Shown here piece after piece: positions 1-9,378 of a stretch of DNA of 64,000 nt. Position 1 is the stretch's first letter, and every line of letters begins with the position of its first letter. The notes beneath the pieces were generated by a model. The model worked only from the letters and a program-made list of their open reading frames with translations, had not been told where the DNA came from and made no database searches. A program made the position numbers and the translations under genes. Source of the stretch: an uncultured Mesonia sp. (GTDB lineage: Bacteria; Bacteroidota; Bacteroidia; Flavobacteriales; Flavobacteriaceae); the NCBI GenBank assembly GCA_947494545.1, contig CANLVH010000010.1:60800-124799 (forward strand). Direction: 5' to 3'.

Positions 1-2
1 TT

Positions 3-1310
3 ACCATGTTTATTGTGGTTATTGCTTTTATGGTAAGCAAAGCGCCAATGCTTACCTTATATGTAGTGGCACCGTTTCCTATTTTGTCTTTCGCAATATA
101 CAAATTGAGCCGAATGATAAATAAACGCAGTACTATTGTACAACAGTATTTATCTAAGCTTAGCACGTTTACGCAAGAGAGTTTTAGCGGCATATCTGTT
201 ATTAAAAGTTACGGAATGGAAAAGCAAATCAACACAGATTTTGTAGACCTTTCTAATACCAGCCGACAAAAAAATATTGATCTGGTAAAAGTGCAAGCTT
301 TCTTTTTTCCTTTAATGGCGTTGTTGATTGGCGGCAGTAATATTTTGGTAATCTACATAGGAGGGCGTCAATTTATAAATGGCGAAATAGAAGATATTGG
401 CGTAATTGTAGAGTTTTTACTTTATGTAAATATGCTTTCTTGGCCGGTTGCCAGCGTGGGTTGGGTAGCAGATATGATTCAGCGTGCCGAAGCTTCGCAA
501 CAACGTATTAATGAGTTTTTAAGAGAAAAAGCACAAATTAGCAACAAGCAAGAAAAAATTAAAGAAATAGAAGGTAATATAGAGTTTAAAAACGTAAGCT
601 TTACCTACGAAGACACCAATATTACCGCGCTAAAAGATATTTCGTTTACCGTAAATTCTGGAGAAACTTTAGCTATAATTGGTAAAACGGGCTCGGGTAA
701 ATCTACTATTTTAGAGCTTGTTGGTAGGTTATACGATATAGAAAGCGGTGCTTTGTTTATAGATAAAACACCAATTGATCAATTAAATTTAAAAAATCTT
801 CGTGCTGCCATTGGTTATGTGCCACAAGACGCTTTTTTGTTTAGCGATAGTATAAAGAACAACATTCGTTTTGGTAAAAGTAAAGCCAGCGATAAAGAGG
901 TTATGCTAGCTGCCAAAAATGCAGCAGTACACAAAAATATTGTTGGCTTTAGCAAAGGATATGATACCGTTTTGGGAGAACGCGGACTCACACTATCGGG
1001 CGGACAAAAACAACGTATTTCTATTGCGCGCGCCATTATTCAAAACCCGCAAATCTTACTTTTTGACGATTGTCTTTCTGCCGTAGATACAGAAACAGAA
1101 GAAGAAATTTTAAGCAATCTGCATCAAATTTCTTCCAATAAAACTACTTTAATTGTAAGTCATCGAGTATCTTCTGCCAAAAACGCAGATAAGATTATTG
1201 TTTTAGAAGACGGTAAAATTAAAGAGCGCGGTAATCATCAAAGTCTAATTGCACACGATGGCTATTATAAAGAGCTTTATTTAAAGCAATCTGCCGAAAA
1301 AGAAAATTGA
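3..1310 (+). CDS. ABC exporter, fused permease/ATPase, 3' part
   Basis: The gene enters from the left edge, so its 5' part is missing. What remains is the last part of a membrane domain (hydrophobic stretches near residues 1-35 and 100-155 of the visible 435) and a complete nucleotide-binding domain. Walker A (GKTGSGKST) is near residue 225, the signature LSGGQKQR near 330, Walker B ILLFDD near 350 and the H-loop IVSHR near 385. The residue after the Walker B aspartate is Asp rather than Glu, a substitution often seen in MdlA/MdlB-type exporters. The family exports lipids, drugs or peptides as dimers across the inner membrane; the substrate cannot be told. The DUF3276 gene follows closely in the same direction. 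Confidence 0.9.
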   Translation, partial: TMFIVVIAFMVSKAPMLTLYVVAPFPILSFAIYKLSRMINKRSTIVQQYLSKLSTFTQESFSGISVIKSYGMEKQINTDFVDLSNTSRQKNIDLVKVQAFFFPLMALLIGGSNILVIYIGGRQFINGEIEDIGVIVEFLLYVNMLSWPVASVGWVADMIQRAEASQQRINEFLREKAQISNKQEKIKEIEGNIEFKNVSFTYEDTNITALKDISFTVNSGETLAIIGKTGSGKSTILELVGRLYDIESGALFIDKTPIDQLNLKNLRAAIGYVPQDAFLFSDSIKNNIRFGKSKASDKEVMLAAKNAAVHKNIVGFSKGYDTVLGERGLTLSGGQKQRISIARAIIQNPQILLFDDCLSAVDTETEEEILSNLHQISSNKTTLIVSHRVSSAKNADKIIVLEDGKIKERGNHQSLIAHDGYYKELYLKQSAEKEN

Positions 1311-1386
1311 TATTTTTTTGGTAGATGTTAATATTTTTAAGATTTTTGAAGCCAGTATTTATAAACTAATCCAAATTAATTCCGTT

Positions 1387-1761
1387 ATGAGTGATAAAGG
1401 AACGATGCAGAAAGAAGAAATTTTTTCTAAAGTGTTAAGAGCAGGAAGAAGAACCTATTTCTTTGACGTTAGAGCTACAAAAGCAGAAGATTACTACCTT
1501 ACTATTACCGAAAGCAAAAAATTTACCAACGACGATGGTTCGTTTTTTTACAAAAAACACAAAATCTATTTATACAAAGAAGATTTTGCCGGTTTTGAAG
1601 AAATTTTGCGCGAAATGACCAACTTTATCATTAACGAAAAAGGCGAAGAAGTAATTAGCGAACGCCACCAAAAAGACTTCAAAAAGAACTATGAAGAAGA
1701 AAATAGCAATAGCAACGGGGTTGCCGAAAAATTTACAGATGTAAGTTTTGAAGATATATAA
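1387..1761 (+). CDS. PUR-alpha-like DUF3276 nucleic-acid-binding protein
   Basis: A 124-residue protein of the DUF3276 family, a PUR-like fold known in Bacteroidota and spirochaetes and thought to bind single-stranded DNA or RNA. Visible signs are the basic start of the fold (KVLRAGRRTYFFDVR), the strand pair around DYYLTITESKK and the segment KKHKIYLYKEDF. The C-terminal 25 residues are acidic and Asn/Ser-rich and probably disordered. The frame is open upstream to a TTG at 1318, but the ATG at 1387 matches the usual family start, so I chose it. It lies 76 bp after the ABC gene and is followed by a strong terminator, so the two are probably co-transcribed. The cellular role is unknown. Confidence 0.85.
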   Translation: MSDKGTMQKEEIFSKVLRAGRRTYFFDVRATKAEDYYLTITESKKFTNDDGSFFYKKHKIYLYKEDFAGFEEILREMTNFIINEKGEEVISERHQKDFKKNYEEENSNSNGVAEKFTDVSFEDI

Positions 1762-1780
1762 AAAACAAACATATTTTAAA

Positions 1781-1817
1781 AAACCTCCTCTTGATTCTTT
1801 TAAGAGGAGGTTTTTTT
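1781..1817 (+). terminator. Rho-independent terminator after DUF3276 gene
   Basis: A perfect inverted repeat, AAACCTCCTCTT at 1781-1792 and its complement at 1802-1813, with a 9-base loop and a T run to 1817. It lies 20 bp after the stop codon. Confidence 0.9.
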
Positions 1818-2149
1818 ATTAAGGCTGTAGTTTAATCTAACTTTCTCCTGAAGGCGCAAAAACAAATTTTATCATTGACGCATTTTAAAGAAAGAATAGT
1901 ATAAAAATTTCCAATTATCTACGCAATTAGAAACTATAACTATTATTAACTTGAGTTCGACATTAGCTTTTTCAATAAAAAAGGTATAAATCGATAGAAA
2001 TCTTGCTTTTTCAGAAGATTTGTTCATTTTCTTTGCTCGTCCAAAGAAAACGAACCAATCCCCAACTCTAGTTGGGGACAAAAATCCTTTACGGAAAAGC
2101 TTAGCTATACTGAAGAAAAAGAGCTAAGAAACTAAACTTTTATATATAA
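1818..2149. repeat. Spacer with a dispersed family F repeat
   Basis: No gene is supported here. The stretch 1950-2060 belongs to a repeat family also seen near 11820-12240, 35580-35640, 55260-55440 and 60830-61080. Its hallmark is a hairpin made of GTTCATTTTCTTTG and CAAAGAAAACGAAC around a short CTCGTC loop. Open frames over it are by-products of the repeat. Confidence 0.65.
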
Positions 2150-2494
2150 TTAACTAATCCGCAGACCATTTGGCACTTTAGCTTCGGGTTGAATTATGGT
2201 AACCTCATCTTCTTGCACGGCTCCCAATAGCAAACATTCACTCATAAAATTAGCAATTTGCTTTTTAGGAAAATTCACTACTGCAATGGTTTGTTTGCCC
2301 AATAAATCTTCTTTTTTGTAACGTTTGGTTATTTGTGCCGAGGTTTTTAAAACCCCTATATCTTTTCCAAAATCAATTTTTAATTGGTATGCTGGTTTTT
2401 TAGCTTCCGGAAAATCATCTACCTTTATAATAGTGCCAACGCGCATATCTACACGGCTAAATTCTTGCCAACTTAAATCTTTACTGATACTCAT
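2150..2494 (-). CDS. CsaA/YgjH-like tRNA-binding-domain protein
   Basis: A 114-residue protein consisting of a single OB-fold tRNA-binding domain, the length usual for CsaA and YgjH. The N-terminus VDMRVGTIIKVDDFPEAKKPAY is the typical start of the domain, and the C-terminal half carries the conserved pattern around VNFPKKQIANFMSE and the final VPNGLRIS. Related proteins bind tRNA or have been proposed as export chaperones. It is a single-gene unit on the minus strand, with no neighbour of related function. The domain call is firm; the physiological role is not. Confidence 0.88.
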   Translation of the reverse strand: MSISKDLSWQEFSRVDMRVGTIIKVDDFPEAKKPAYQLKIDFGKDIGVLKTSAQITKRYKKEDLLGKQTIAVVNFPKKQIANFMSECLLLGAVQEDEVTIIQPEAKVPNGLRIS

Positions 2495-2755
2495 TTTGTG
2501 TAAAATTTCTTTACGGATTTGATTTTTCTTAGGTTATTTTTTTCCGTTAAGGATAATAACAGTTTTCTAGGTATAAACCATTCAGCTTTGGTTACGGAAG
2601 TTCAAAAATAGTTAACCTACATTGTTTCAAATTTAAGCTTAAAATTTTAATTGAAATATTTTTAAATAAAATACTAGCAAAATAAAGATTACATCTTTAC
2701 GCCGTGAATGCTATAGGTATAATTATTTTGCGTATTTTTAAAATAAAAATCGGCT

Positions 2756-3313
2756 ATGGCACAGCAAACTGCTACCTTACAATTGGGCAAAAAAGCACCC
2801 GATTTTAAACTCTTGGATGCGGTAACTAAAGATTTTTATCGTTATGAACAAATACGGGGCAAACGCGGAACAATTATTATGTTTTTGGCCAACCATTGTC
2901 CTTACGTGCAATTGGTTGCCAAAGAATTAAGCAGATTAGCAAACGATTATCGTATTCTAGGTTTTGGCTTTGCCGCCATCTCTAGCAACGATGCAGAACA
3001 ATACCCGGCAGATAGTTTTGAAAATATGCGTTTTTTTGCGAGAGATTATGATTTTACCTTTCCTTATTTATACGATGAGTCACAAGAAATCGCTAAAGCG
3101 TATGCCGCACAATGCACGCCAGATTTTTTTATTTTTAACGCTGAGGACGAGTTGGTGTATCACGGGCAATTAGACGATGCTAGACCAGGAAACGGACTTG
3201 CGGTAAATGGTAGAAACGTACGAGAAACTTTAGATAATTTATATTACAACAGAAGACTTAGCACGCAACAAAAACCCGGCGTAGGGTGTAGTATAAAATG
3301 GAAAGAAAACTGA
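2756..3313 (+). CDS. Thioredoxin-fold (peroxiredoxin-like) protein
   Basis: 185 residues with the AhpC/TSA-like pattern GKKAPDFKL near the N-terminus and the motif NHCPYV near residue 48, typical of the PRX-like1 group. That group carries a single active-site cysteine in CPYV rather than a CxxC pair. Two more cysteines (CTPDF near 120 and VGCSIKWK at the end) could resolve a disulfide. No signal peptide is seen, so it is probably cytoplasmic. The likely role is thiol-dependent redox or peroxide chemistry; the substrate is unknown. It converges on the cyclophilin-FKBP gene across a shared hairpin. Confidence 0.85.
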   Translation: MAQQTATLQLGKKAPDFKLLDAVTKDFYRYEQIRGKRGTIIMFLANHCPYVQLVAKELSRLANDYRILGFGFAAISSNDAEQYPADSFENMRFFARDYDFTFPYLYDESQEIAKAYAAQCTPDFFIFNAEDELVYHGQLDDARPGNGLAVNGRNVRETLDNLYYNRRLSTQQKPGVGCSIKWKEN

Positions 3314-3340
3314 AATTGCACCAAAATTAAACACAAAAAA

Positions 3341-3380
3341 AGCTGTCCCACAAGTTTTGATTTAAGTTGAGACAGCTATT
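3341..3380. terminator. Bidirectional terminator between convergent genes
   Basis: AGCTGTCCCA at 3341-3350 pairs with TTGAGACAGCT at 3367-3377 with one mismatch. An A run precedes it and a T-rich stretch follows, so it can serve both the plus-strand thioredoxin-fold gene and the minus-strand isomerase gene. Confidence 0.7.
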
Positions 3381-3404
3381 TGTAATAAAATAGTTATGGA
3401 AACG

Positions 3405-4334
3405 CTAAGCCTTCACCAATTCTACATCAAAAATTAAACTGGCATTAGGTGGAATTACACCACCCGCTCCTTGTTGGCCGTAAGCAAGATGCGACGGGAT
3501 AACAAAAGTAGCTTTTTCACCTTCGTTTAATAACAAAATACCTTCGTCCCAACCGGCAATTACGTGGCCAACTCCTACCGGAAATTCTAATGGTTTGTTG
3601 CGTTTATACGACGAATCAAATTCGTTCCCATTTAATAGTTTTCCGCTATAATGAACTTGTACGGTATTTCCTTTTTCCGGTTTTTTACCGTTAGTTGTTT
3701 TGGTTTTCTTATAGAATAAACCACTGGCAGTTTTTTCGTAACCTTGGGTTATTTTTTCTAAAGCTTCTTCTTGTCGACGTTTTTCGGCTGCTTCACGTTC
3801 TATTTTTTCATTATTAAAACGTTCAAAAGCTTTAGGAGCGTCAAAATTTTTAGCTTCTTCTCCTACTCGCTCAATTTCTAAGCTTTCTATCTTATCGCCT
3901 TGTTCTATTTTATCTACCACTTCTTGCCCTTGCACCACTTCTCCAAAAATGCTGTGTTTGTTATCTAACCATGGCGTAGGAACGTGTGTGATAAAAAACT
4001 GACTTCCGTTAGAGTGGGGACCGGCATTGGCCATAGATAAAATACCCGGTTTATCATGTTTTAAATCGGGATGAAATTCATCTTCAAACTGGTAACCCGG
4101 GTTTCCTGCTCCCGTACCTTTGGGGTCGCCGCCCTGAATCATAAATTCCGGTATTACACGGTGAAATGAGAGTTCGTCGTAAAAAGCTTCTCCCAATTCT
4201 TTTTCTTTATTAGGTTGTTTACCTTCGGCTAAAGCCACAAAGTTACCTACAGTTCCCGGTACTTTGTCATAATGTAGTTTTACTAAAATTTCTCCTTTAG
4301 AAGTATTGAATTTTGCGTATAATCCGTTTTCCAT
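3405..4334 (-). CDS. Dual-family immunophilin: cyclophilin-FKBP fusion prolyl isomerase
   Basis: 309 residues joining two unrelated peptidyl-prolyl isomerase folds. Residues about 5-165 are a cyclophilin, with [28 protein letters not shown] and [15 protein letters not shown] charged, helical linker of about 45 residues rich in Glu and Lys follows. Residues about 220-309 are an FKBP domain with [26 protein letters not shown] and [16 protein letters not shown]. There is no signal peptide, so it should act in the cytoplasm on nascent or folding proteins. Such fusions are known from flavobacteria and a few protists. It is a single-gene unit with its own promoter element just upstream. Confidence 0.93.
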   Translation of the reverse strand: MENGLYAKFNTSKGEILVKLHYDKVPGTVGNFVALAEGKQPNKEKELGEAFYDELSFHRVIPEFMIQGGDPKGTGAGNPGYQFEDEFHPDLKHDKPGILSMANAGPHSNGSQFFITHVPTPWLDNKHSIFGEVVQGQEVVDKIEQGDKIESLEIERVGEEAKNFDAPKAFERFNNEKIEREAAEKRRQEEALEKITQGYEKTASGLFYKKTKTTNGKKPEKGNTVQVHYSGKLLNGNEFDSSYKRNKPLEFPVGVGHVIAGWDEGILLLNEGEKATFVIPSHLAYGQQGAGGVIPPNASLIFDVELVKA

Positions 4335-4354
4335 TTTTTTTGTTTTTAAGAGTG

Positions 4355-4362
4355 CAAAGATA
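4355..4362 (-). promoter_or_regulatory. Bacteroidota -7 promoter element for the fusion isomerase
   Basis: TATCTTTG on the minus strand matches TAnnTTTG and would start transcription about 15 bases before the ATG at 4334. No convincing -33 TTG is seen. Confidence 0.5.
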
Positions 4363-4379
4363 AGGTGTAGCTTTTTAGT

Positions 4380-4920
4380 TTGAAAATATGTAAGATTCAG
4401 TATTCAGTTGGCAATGTTCAGTGATCAGTAATCGGAAATTTCCAATTTTGAATTATGAATTTTGAGAATGGGGATTGGTGAATTAGTTGACTGGTTGACT
4501 GGTATAAGTAATAAAAAACAATTTAATTACGATAAAGATTGAGAATTGAAGATTGAATTAAATATGCAGTATTCAGTGTTCAGTTGGCAGTGGGCGGTGG
4601 AAATTTTGAATTATGAATTTTGAGTGTCGGGGTGGTTGAAAAGTATTTTATCATTTCCCAATGTACAATTTACAGTATACACTATACAATAATTTCTGAC
4701 CTATATATCGCATTAACCAAAACAGCCGATTGTCTTCTCAAAGATAGGTGAAATCTTACCGAGTTTTGGCTGTAAAAAAGATTTCTCAGTAGTTCCTCCA
4801 TCGATAGGACATCGCGAATTTTTTTCTAATGTCGCTAACTTAATAAAGCACCGAACCAATCAACCGATTCCCAAATAAACCAATTAACGCATCAACCCAT
4901 CACCTTATCAACTAACCACC
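4380..4920. repeat. Repeat-filled spacer (families E and A)
   Basis: No gene. 4390-4640 holds the CAGTGATCAGT/TTCAGTTGGCAG minisatellite-like family E, with TGAATTATGAATTTTGA between copies. 4665-4695 is a run of ACAATTTACAGTATAC-type repeats. 4731-4811 is an imperfect palindrome of family A (TGTC...GAAATCT, loop, AGATTTCTCAGT...GGACA). The block 4675-4811 resembles 10610-10764 closely. Confidence 0.7.
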
Positions 4921-7110
4921 CTAATTTGCTACTTCACTAATAAATTTAATACGGTATAAACGAATTTCTTCATCTTCGTAGTCGCCATCAAACTCATCCA
5001 TGGCTTCGTCTATTTTATCGGTTTCCGCTTCTAAAAAGTACTCGTGCAATTCTTCCTGTTGGTCTTCGTCTAAAATCTCATCTAACCAATAATTGATGTT
5101 TAATTTTGTACCGCTGTAAACAATAGCTTCCATCTTTTTAATGAAATCTTTCATCTCCAATCCTTTGGCATTGGCAATGTCTGGTAATGGCAGCTTTCTA
5201 TCTACACTTTGAATTATATATAATTTTTGTGCACTATTGGCTCCGGTAGATTTTACCACCAAATCATCTGGTCTTACAATATCGTTATCTTCTACGTATT
5301 GTTGGATTAATTGTATAAAGTCTTTCCCAAACTTACGGGCTTTGCCCTCTCCTACTCCGTGCATATTGGCCAACTCTTCCATACTTACCGGATATTTGGT
5401 AGCCATATCTTCTAAAGAAGGATCTTGAAATACTACAAAAGGCGGAACATCTCTCTTTTTTGCTACTTTTTTCCGAAGATCTTTTAGCATCTTCATCAAT
5501 TTATCGTCTGTAGCGCCACCAGTTGTGGCAGAGCTAATATTCTCCGGACTTTCTTCGCTAAATACGTGGTCTTCTGTCATTTCAAAAGACACCGGATTTT
5601 CTAAAAAAGCTTTTCCTTTTGGGGTTAATTTTATTACGCCATAGGTTTCTATGTCTTTCTTTAAATAGCCAGCTACTAACACTTGTCGTAAAAGTGCCAT
5701 CCAATAACTGGAAGACTTTTCTTTTCCTTTACCAAAAACAGCTATCTCATCTGCTTTATGGGCTTTTATTAAGGCGTTAGACTTTCCTACAAGCGTGCTA
5801 ACTACCTCTTTGCCTTTATACAGTTGGCGGGTTTCTTTTACTGTTTTTAGTAGGAGCAAAACTTCTTCTTTTGCTTCGTGTTTTTTCTTTGGGTTGCGCA
5901 CGTTGTCATCCATATCTGCGCCTTCGCCGGTTTCAGAATCGAATTCTTCCCCAAAATAATGTAAAATAAATTTACGTCGCGACATAGAAGTTTCGGCGTA
6001 AGCCACAACATCTTGCAAGAGAGCGTGGCCAATCTCTTGTTCTGCCACGGGCTTGCCACTCATAAATTTTTCTAACTTTTCTATATCTTTATAGGCATAA
6101 TATGCCAAACAATGACCTTCGCCGCCATCTCTTCCGGCGCGACCGGTTTCTTGGTAATAACTTTCTATACTTTTAGGAATATCGTGGTGAATAACAAAGC
6201 GCACGTCCGGTTTATCTATTCCCATCCCAAAAGCAATGGTTGCTACTACAACATCTATATCTTCCATCAAAAACATATCTTGATGTTTGGCACGAGTCTT
6301 CCCATCTAAACCGGCATGGTAAGGTACTGCCTTGATACCGTTTACTTGTAAAGTTTGTGCTAATTCTTCTACCTTTTTCCTACTCAAACAATAAATAATA
6401 CCGCTTTTGCCGGAGTGTTCTTTTACAAACCGAATAATATCAGCATTTACATTGGATGTTTTAGGCCTTATTTCGTAATAAAGATTTGGTCGATTAAAAG
6501 AAGCTTTAAACGTATTGGCTTCAGGAATGCCCAAGTTTTTAAGAATATCTTCTTGCACTTTTGGTGTCGCGGTTGCCGTTAAAGCAATAATAGGAATATC
6601 TTCTCCTATGCGTTGTATAATTTTACGCAAATTGCGGTACTCGGGCCTAAAATCGTGTCCCCATTCTGATATACAATGCGCTTCATCTATGGCCAAAAAA
6701 GAAATTTTCTGTTCTTTAAGAAAATCTACATATTCTTCTTTGGTAAGCGATTCGGGCGCTACATATAGAAGTTTGGTTATACCGTTTTCTATATCGCTTT
6801 TTACTTGGCGCACTTCGGTTTTATTTAAGGAAGAATTAAGTACGTGAGCTACGCCGTTTTCTTCTGAAATTCCGCGAATAGCGTCTACTTGGTTCTTCAT
6901 TAAAGCAATTAAAGGCGAAACCACAATTGCAGTACCTTCTTTTATTAAGGCCGGCAATTGGTAACATAAAGATTTTCCGCCCCCGGTGGGCATTATTACG
7001 AAAGTGTGCTGGTTTGCTGTTATACTGCTAATTACTTCTTTTTGTAAGCCTTTAAATTGACTAAAACCAAAGTAATTTTTTAATTCCTGATGTAAATCGA
7101 TTTCTGTCAA
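4921..7110 (-). CDS. recQ: ATP-dependent DNA helicase RecQ
   Basis: 729 residues. The helicase core has Walker A PTGGGKS near residue 40, DEAHC near 140, SAT-like motif ALTATATPKV near 178 and motif VI QETGRAGRDG near 325. A winged-helix RQC region follows and an HRDC-like domain lies near 535-610 (HGVGEGKARKFGKDF). The C-terminal tail is acidic. The zinc-binding region after SMSRRKFILHYFGEEF has no cysteines, unlike E. coli RecQ, a pattern I associate with Bacteroidota RecQ. It unwinds DNA in recombination and fork repair. It is divergent from kdsD with 93 bp between. Confidence 0.96.
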   Translation of the reverse strand: MTEIDLHQELKNYFGFSQFKGLQKEVISSITANQHTFVIMPTGGGKSLCYQLPALIKEGTAIVVSPLIALMKNQVDAIRGISEENGVAHVLNSSLNKTEVRQVKSDIENGITKLLYVAPESLTKEEYVDFLKEQKISFLAIDEAHCISEWGHDFRPEYRNLRKIIQRIGEDIPIIALTATATPKVQEDILKNLGIPEANTFKASFNRPNLYYEIRPKTSNVNADIIRFVKEHSGKSGIIYCLSRKKVEELAQTLQVNGIKAVPYHAGLDGKTRAKHQDMFLMEDIDVVVATIAFGMGIDKPDVRFVIHHDIPKSIESYYQETGRAGRDGGEGHCLAYYAYKDIEKLEKFMSGKPVAEQEIGHALLQDVVAYAETSMSRRKFILHYFGEEFDSETGEGADMDDNVRNPKKKHEAKEEVLLLLKTVKETRQLYKGKEVVSTLVGKSNALIKAHKADEIAVFGKGKEKSSSYWMALLRQVLVAGYLKKDIETYGVIKLTPKGKAFLENPVSFEMTEDHVFSEESPENISSATTGGATDDKLMKMLKDLRKKVAKKRDVPPFVVFQDPSLEDMATKYPVSMEELANMHGVGEGKARKFGKDFIQLIQQYVEDNDIVRPDDLVVKSTGANSAQKLYIIQSVDRKLPLPDIANAKGLEMKDFIKKMEAIVYSGTKLNINYWLDEILDEDQQEELHEYFLEAETDKIDEAMDEFDGDYEDEEIRLYRIKFISEVAN

Positions 7111-7138
7111 ACTGATATTTTAATGTTACAATTTTACA

Positions 7139-7146
7139 TACCTTTG
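7139..7146 (+). promoter_or_regulatory. Bacteroidota -7 promoter element for kdsD-tatC
   Basis: TACCTTTG is a perfect TAnnTTTG match in the recQ-kdsD intergenic region, 57 bases before the kdsD start. No clear -33 TTG is visible. Confidence 0.5.
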
Positions 7147-7203
7147 TCATATTTAAAGATACATAATTCTAGAATACCTGCAAATTCAAAATATTAAAAA
7201 TTA

Positions 7204-8166
7204 ATGTCAAATAATAATATTTTATCGGTAGCGCGTCAAACTATTGCTAATGAAGCCGAAGCGGTAAAAAACTTACAAAACTACATCAACGACGATTTTT
7301 TAAATTCCGTTAAGGTAATTTATAACGCTACCGGTAGGGTAATTATTACCGGCATTGGCAAAAGCGCTATTATTGCCACCAAAATCGTTGCCACTTTAAA
7401 CTCTACCGGAACGCCGGCGGTTTTTATGCACGCCGCAGATGCTATTCACGGCGATTTGGGAACCATTTTAGAAGACGATGTGGTAATATGTATTTCTAAA
7501 AGCGGCAACACACCGGAGATTAAAGTTTTGGTGCCGTTTATTAAAAATTTTAAAAATAAATTGATTGCTATTACCGGCAACAAAGATTCTTTTTTAGGCC
7601 AGCAAGCAGATTTTGTATTAAACTCTTATGTAGAAAAAGAAGCTTGTCCTAACAATTTGGCGCCAACCACCAGCACTACCGCACAATTAGTAATGGGCGA
7701 TGCTTTGGCTATTTGTCTGTTGGAAATGCGTGGTTTCTCCAGCAAAGATTTTGCAAAATACCATCCCGGCGGTGCTTTGGGCAAAAAACTTTATTTGCGC
7801 GTTAGCGATATTACTGCAGAAAACCAAAAACCAATGGTGGCTCCTACTACGCCAATAACCCAAGTAATTGTAGAAATTTCGGAAAAAATGTTGGGCGTTA
7901 CCGCCGTAGTAGATGCGGGTAAAATAGTAGGAATTATTACTGATGGGGATTTAAGGCGTATGCTTACGCAGAATAAAAATATAAGCGAGTTAACCGCAAA
8001 GGACATTATGGGTACTAGCCCAAAAACAATAAACAACAACGCAATGGCAGTAGACGCAATGGATGTCTTGGAAGAAAACGGAATCTCCCAGCTTATTGCT
8101 GAAGAAAACGGTAGTTATGTGGGCATAGTACACTTACACAATTTAATAAAAGAGGGAATTATATAA
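7204..8166 (+). CDS. kdsD: D-arabinose-5-phosphate isomerase (KdsD/KpsF)
   Basis: 320 residues. An N-terminal SIS domain (about 30-170) carries GRVIITGIGKSAIIA and ISKSGNTPE, followed by two CBS domains (about 200-320). This is the standard architecture and length of KdsD/KpsF. The enzyme interconverts ribulose-5-phosphate and arabinose-5-phosphate, the first step to Kdo, which links lipid A to the LPS core. It is the first gene of a tight plus-strand unit, one base before tatC. The gene order recQ-kdsD-tatC is one I associate with flavobacteria. KdsD and KpsF cannot be told apart by sequence alone; the absence of a nearby Kdo-capsule cluster favours the housekeeping role. Confidence 0.95.
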   Translation: MSNNNILSVARQTIANEAEAVKNLQNYINDDFLNSVKVIYNATGRVIITGIGKSAIIATKIVATLNSTGTPAVFMHAADAIHGDLGTILEDDVVICISKSGNTPEIKVLVPFIKNFKNKLIAITGNKDSFLGQQADFVLNSYVEKEACPNNLAPTTSTTAQLVMGDALAICLLEMRGFSSKDFAKYHPGGALGKKLYLRVSDITAENQKPMVAPTTPITQVIVEISEKMLGVTAVVDAGKIVGIITDGDLRRMLTQNKNISELTAKDIMGTSPKTINNNAMAVDAMDVLEENGISQLIAEENGSYVGIVHLHNLIKEGII

Positions 8167-8167
8167 G

Positions 8168-9016
8168 ATGGCAAAAGCACAGAAAAACCCAAACGAAATG
8201 TCTTTTTTAGACCATCTGGAAGAATTACGCTGGCATCTAATAAGGGCAACAATGGCAGTTTTATTGGCCGCAATTGTAGCTTTTTTAGCCAAAGGTTTTA
8301 TTTTTGATGTGGTTTTATTTGGCCCTAAAAAAGCAGATTTTGTTACCTACGATATTTTATGCAAAGCCGCGCAGTTTTTAAATTTAGACGAAAGTTTTTG
8401 CTTTGACGAAATTCCTTTTCGTATACAAAGCAGAAAAATGGCCGGACAGTTTAGCGCCCATATGTGGACGGCAATTATCGCCGGATTTATCATGGCGTTT
8501 CCGTATATATTATATGAATTTTGGAAATTTATAGCGCCGGGATTACATCCTAAAGAACGTAAAGCTTCTAGCGGATTTATAATCATTGCATCTCTTTTAT
8601 TTTTTATTGGTGTGTTATTTGGTTATTACGTGGTTTCGCCTTTATCTATAAATTTCTTAGGAAGTTATCAAGTAAGTAAAGAAGTTTTTAACGATATAGA
8701 TTTGGCCAGTTATATGGGCTTAGTGCGCACCTCTGTATTGGCAAGTGGTCTCGTGTTTGAGCTTCCCATAATTATTTATTTACTTACAAAATTGGGCGTA
8801 GTAACTCCCGAAGATTTAAAAAAATACAGAAAATTTGCCTTGGTTGGCATTTTAATCGTCTCGGCTATTATTACGCCGCCAGACATTGCCAGCCAAGTAA
8901 TAGTAGCTATTCCGGTTCTAGTATTATATGAAATAAGCATATTTATCTCGCGAATTGTAATACGAAAACAACGAAAAAAAGAAGCTAAAGAAAAATCTTT
9001 AACAAAAACTAAATGA
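8168..9016 (+). CDS. tatC: Sec-independent protein translocase TatC
   Basis: 282 residues with six predicted membrane segments and the family start FLDHLEELRWHLIRA, in which the conserved Glu and Arg of the twin-arginine receptor are present. The segment PYILYEFWKFIAPGLHPKERK matches the conserved region after the second membrane segment. TatC binds twin-arginine signal peptides in the inner membrane and recruits TatA. It overlaps the next gene by 4 bp (ATGA) and follows kdsD by one base. No tatA is in the window. Confidence 0.96.
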   Translation: MAKAQKNPNEMSFLDHLEELRWHLIRATMAVLLAAIVAFLAKGFIFDVVLFGPKKADFVTYDILCKAAQFLNLDESFCFDEIPFRIQSRKMAGQFSAHMWTAIIAGFIMAFPYILYEFWKFIAPGLHPKERKASSGFIIIASLLFFIGVLFGYYVVSPLSINFLGSYQVSKEVFNDIDLASYMGLVRTSVLASGLVFELPIIIYLLTKLGVVTPEDLKKYRKFALVGILIVSAIITPPDIASQVIVAIPVLVLYEISIFISRIVIRKQRKKEAKEKSLTKTK

Positions 9017-9378
9017 CAAATCAAGTAGACCAATTTAATGCGTACCGTTCTAAAATGAACGAGAAAATTTTAACCGAAAACAACAAGGTTTTAAAGCGCA
9101 TGTTTAATTTAGATACCAATGCCTTTACGGAAGGAGCTCTGGATAAAAAAACCAAAGAACTCTTGGGTTTGGTTGCCTCTGTAGTATTGCGATGCGACGA
9201 TTGTGTGCGTTATCACTTAGAATCGAGTTACTCTCAAGGCGTTAGCAAAGAACAAATTATGGAAACCTTAAGTATTGGCACTTTAATTGGAGGGAGTATC
9301 GTAATTCCGCATCTTAGAAGAGCTTACGAATATTGGGAAGCTTTAGAGGAAAAGAGCGCTACAGTAAGTAGTAGTTAG
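9013..9378 (+). CDS. Carboxymuconolactone decarboxylase/AhpD-like protein
   Basis: 121 residues with an AhpD-like helical fold. The motif RCDDCVRYH near residues 59-67 has the CxxC and nearby histidine of the redox-active AhpD group, and a second half around GTLIGGSIVIPHLRRAYEY completes the family pattern. Despite the family name, a CxxC member is more likely to be a small thiol oxidoreductase than a lactone decarboxylase. It overlaps tatC by 4 bp, so it is translationally coupled to it. Confidence 0.88.
   Translation: MTNQVDQFNAYRSKMNEKILTENNKVLKRMFNLDTNAFTEGALDKKTKELLGLVASVVLRCDDCVRYHLESSYSQGVSKEQIMETLSIGTLIGGSIVIPHLRRAYEYWEALEEKSATVSSS

Noticed and set aside
1872..2081. 69-codon minus-strand frame after the DUF3276 gene
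   Set aside because: Lies over a family F repeat and is not like any protein family.
9013..9378. Gamma-carboxymuconolactone decarboxylase of aromatic degradation
   Set aside because: The CxxC motif marks the AhpD-like redox group, and no aromatic-degradation genes are nearby.
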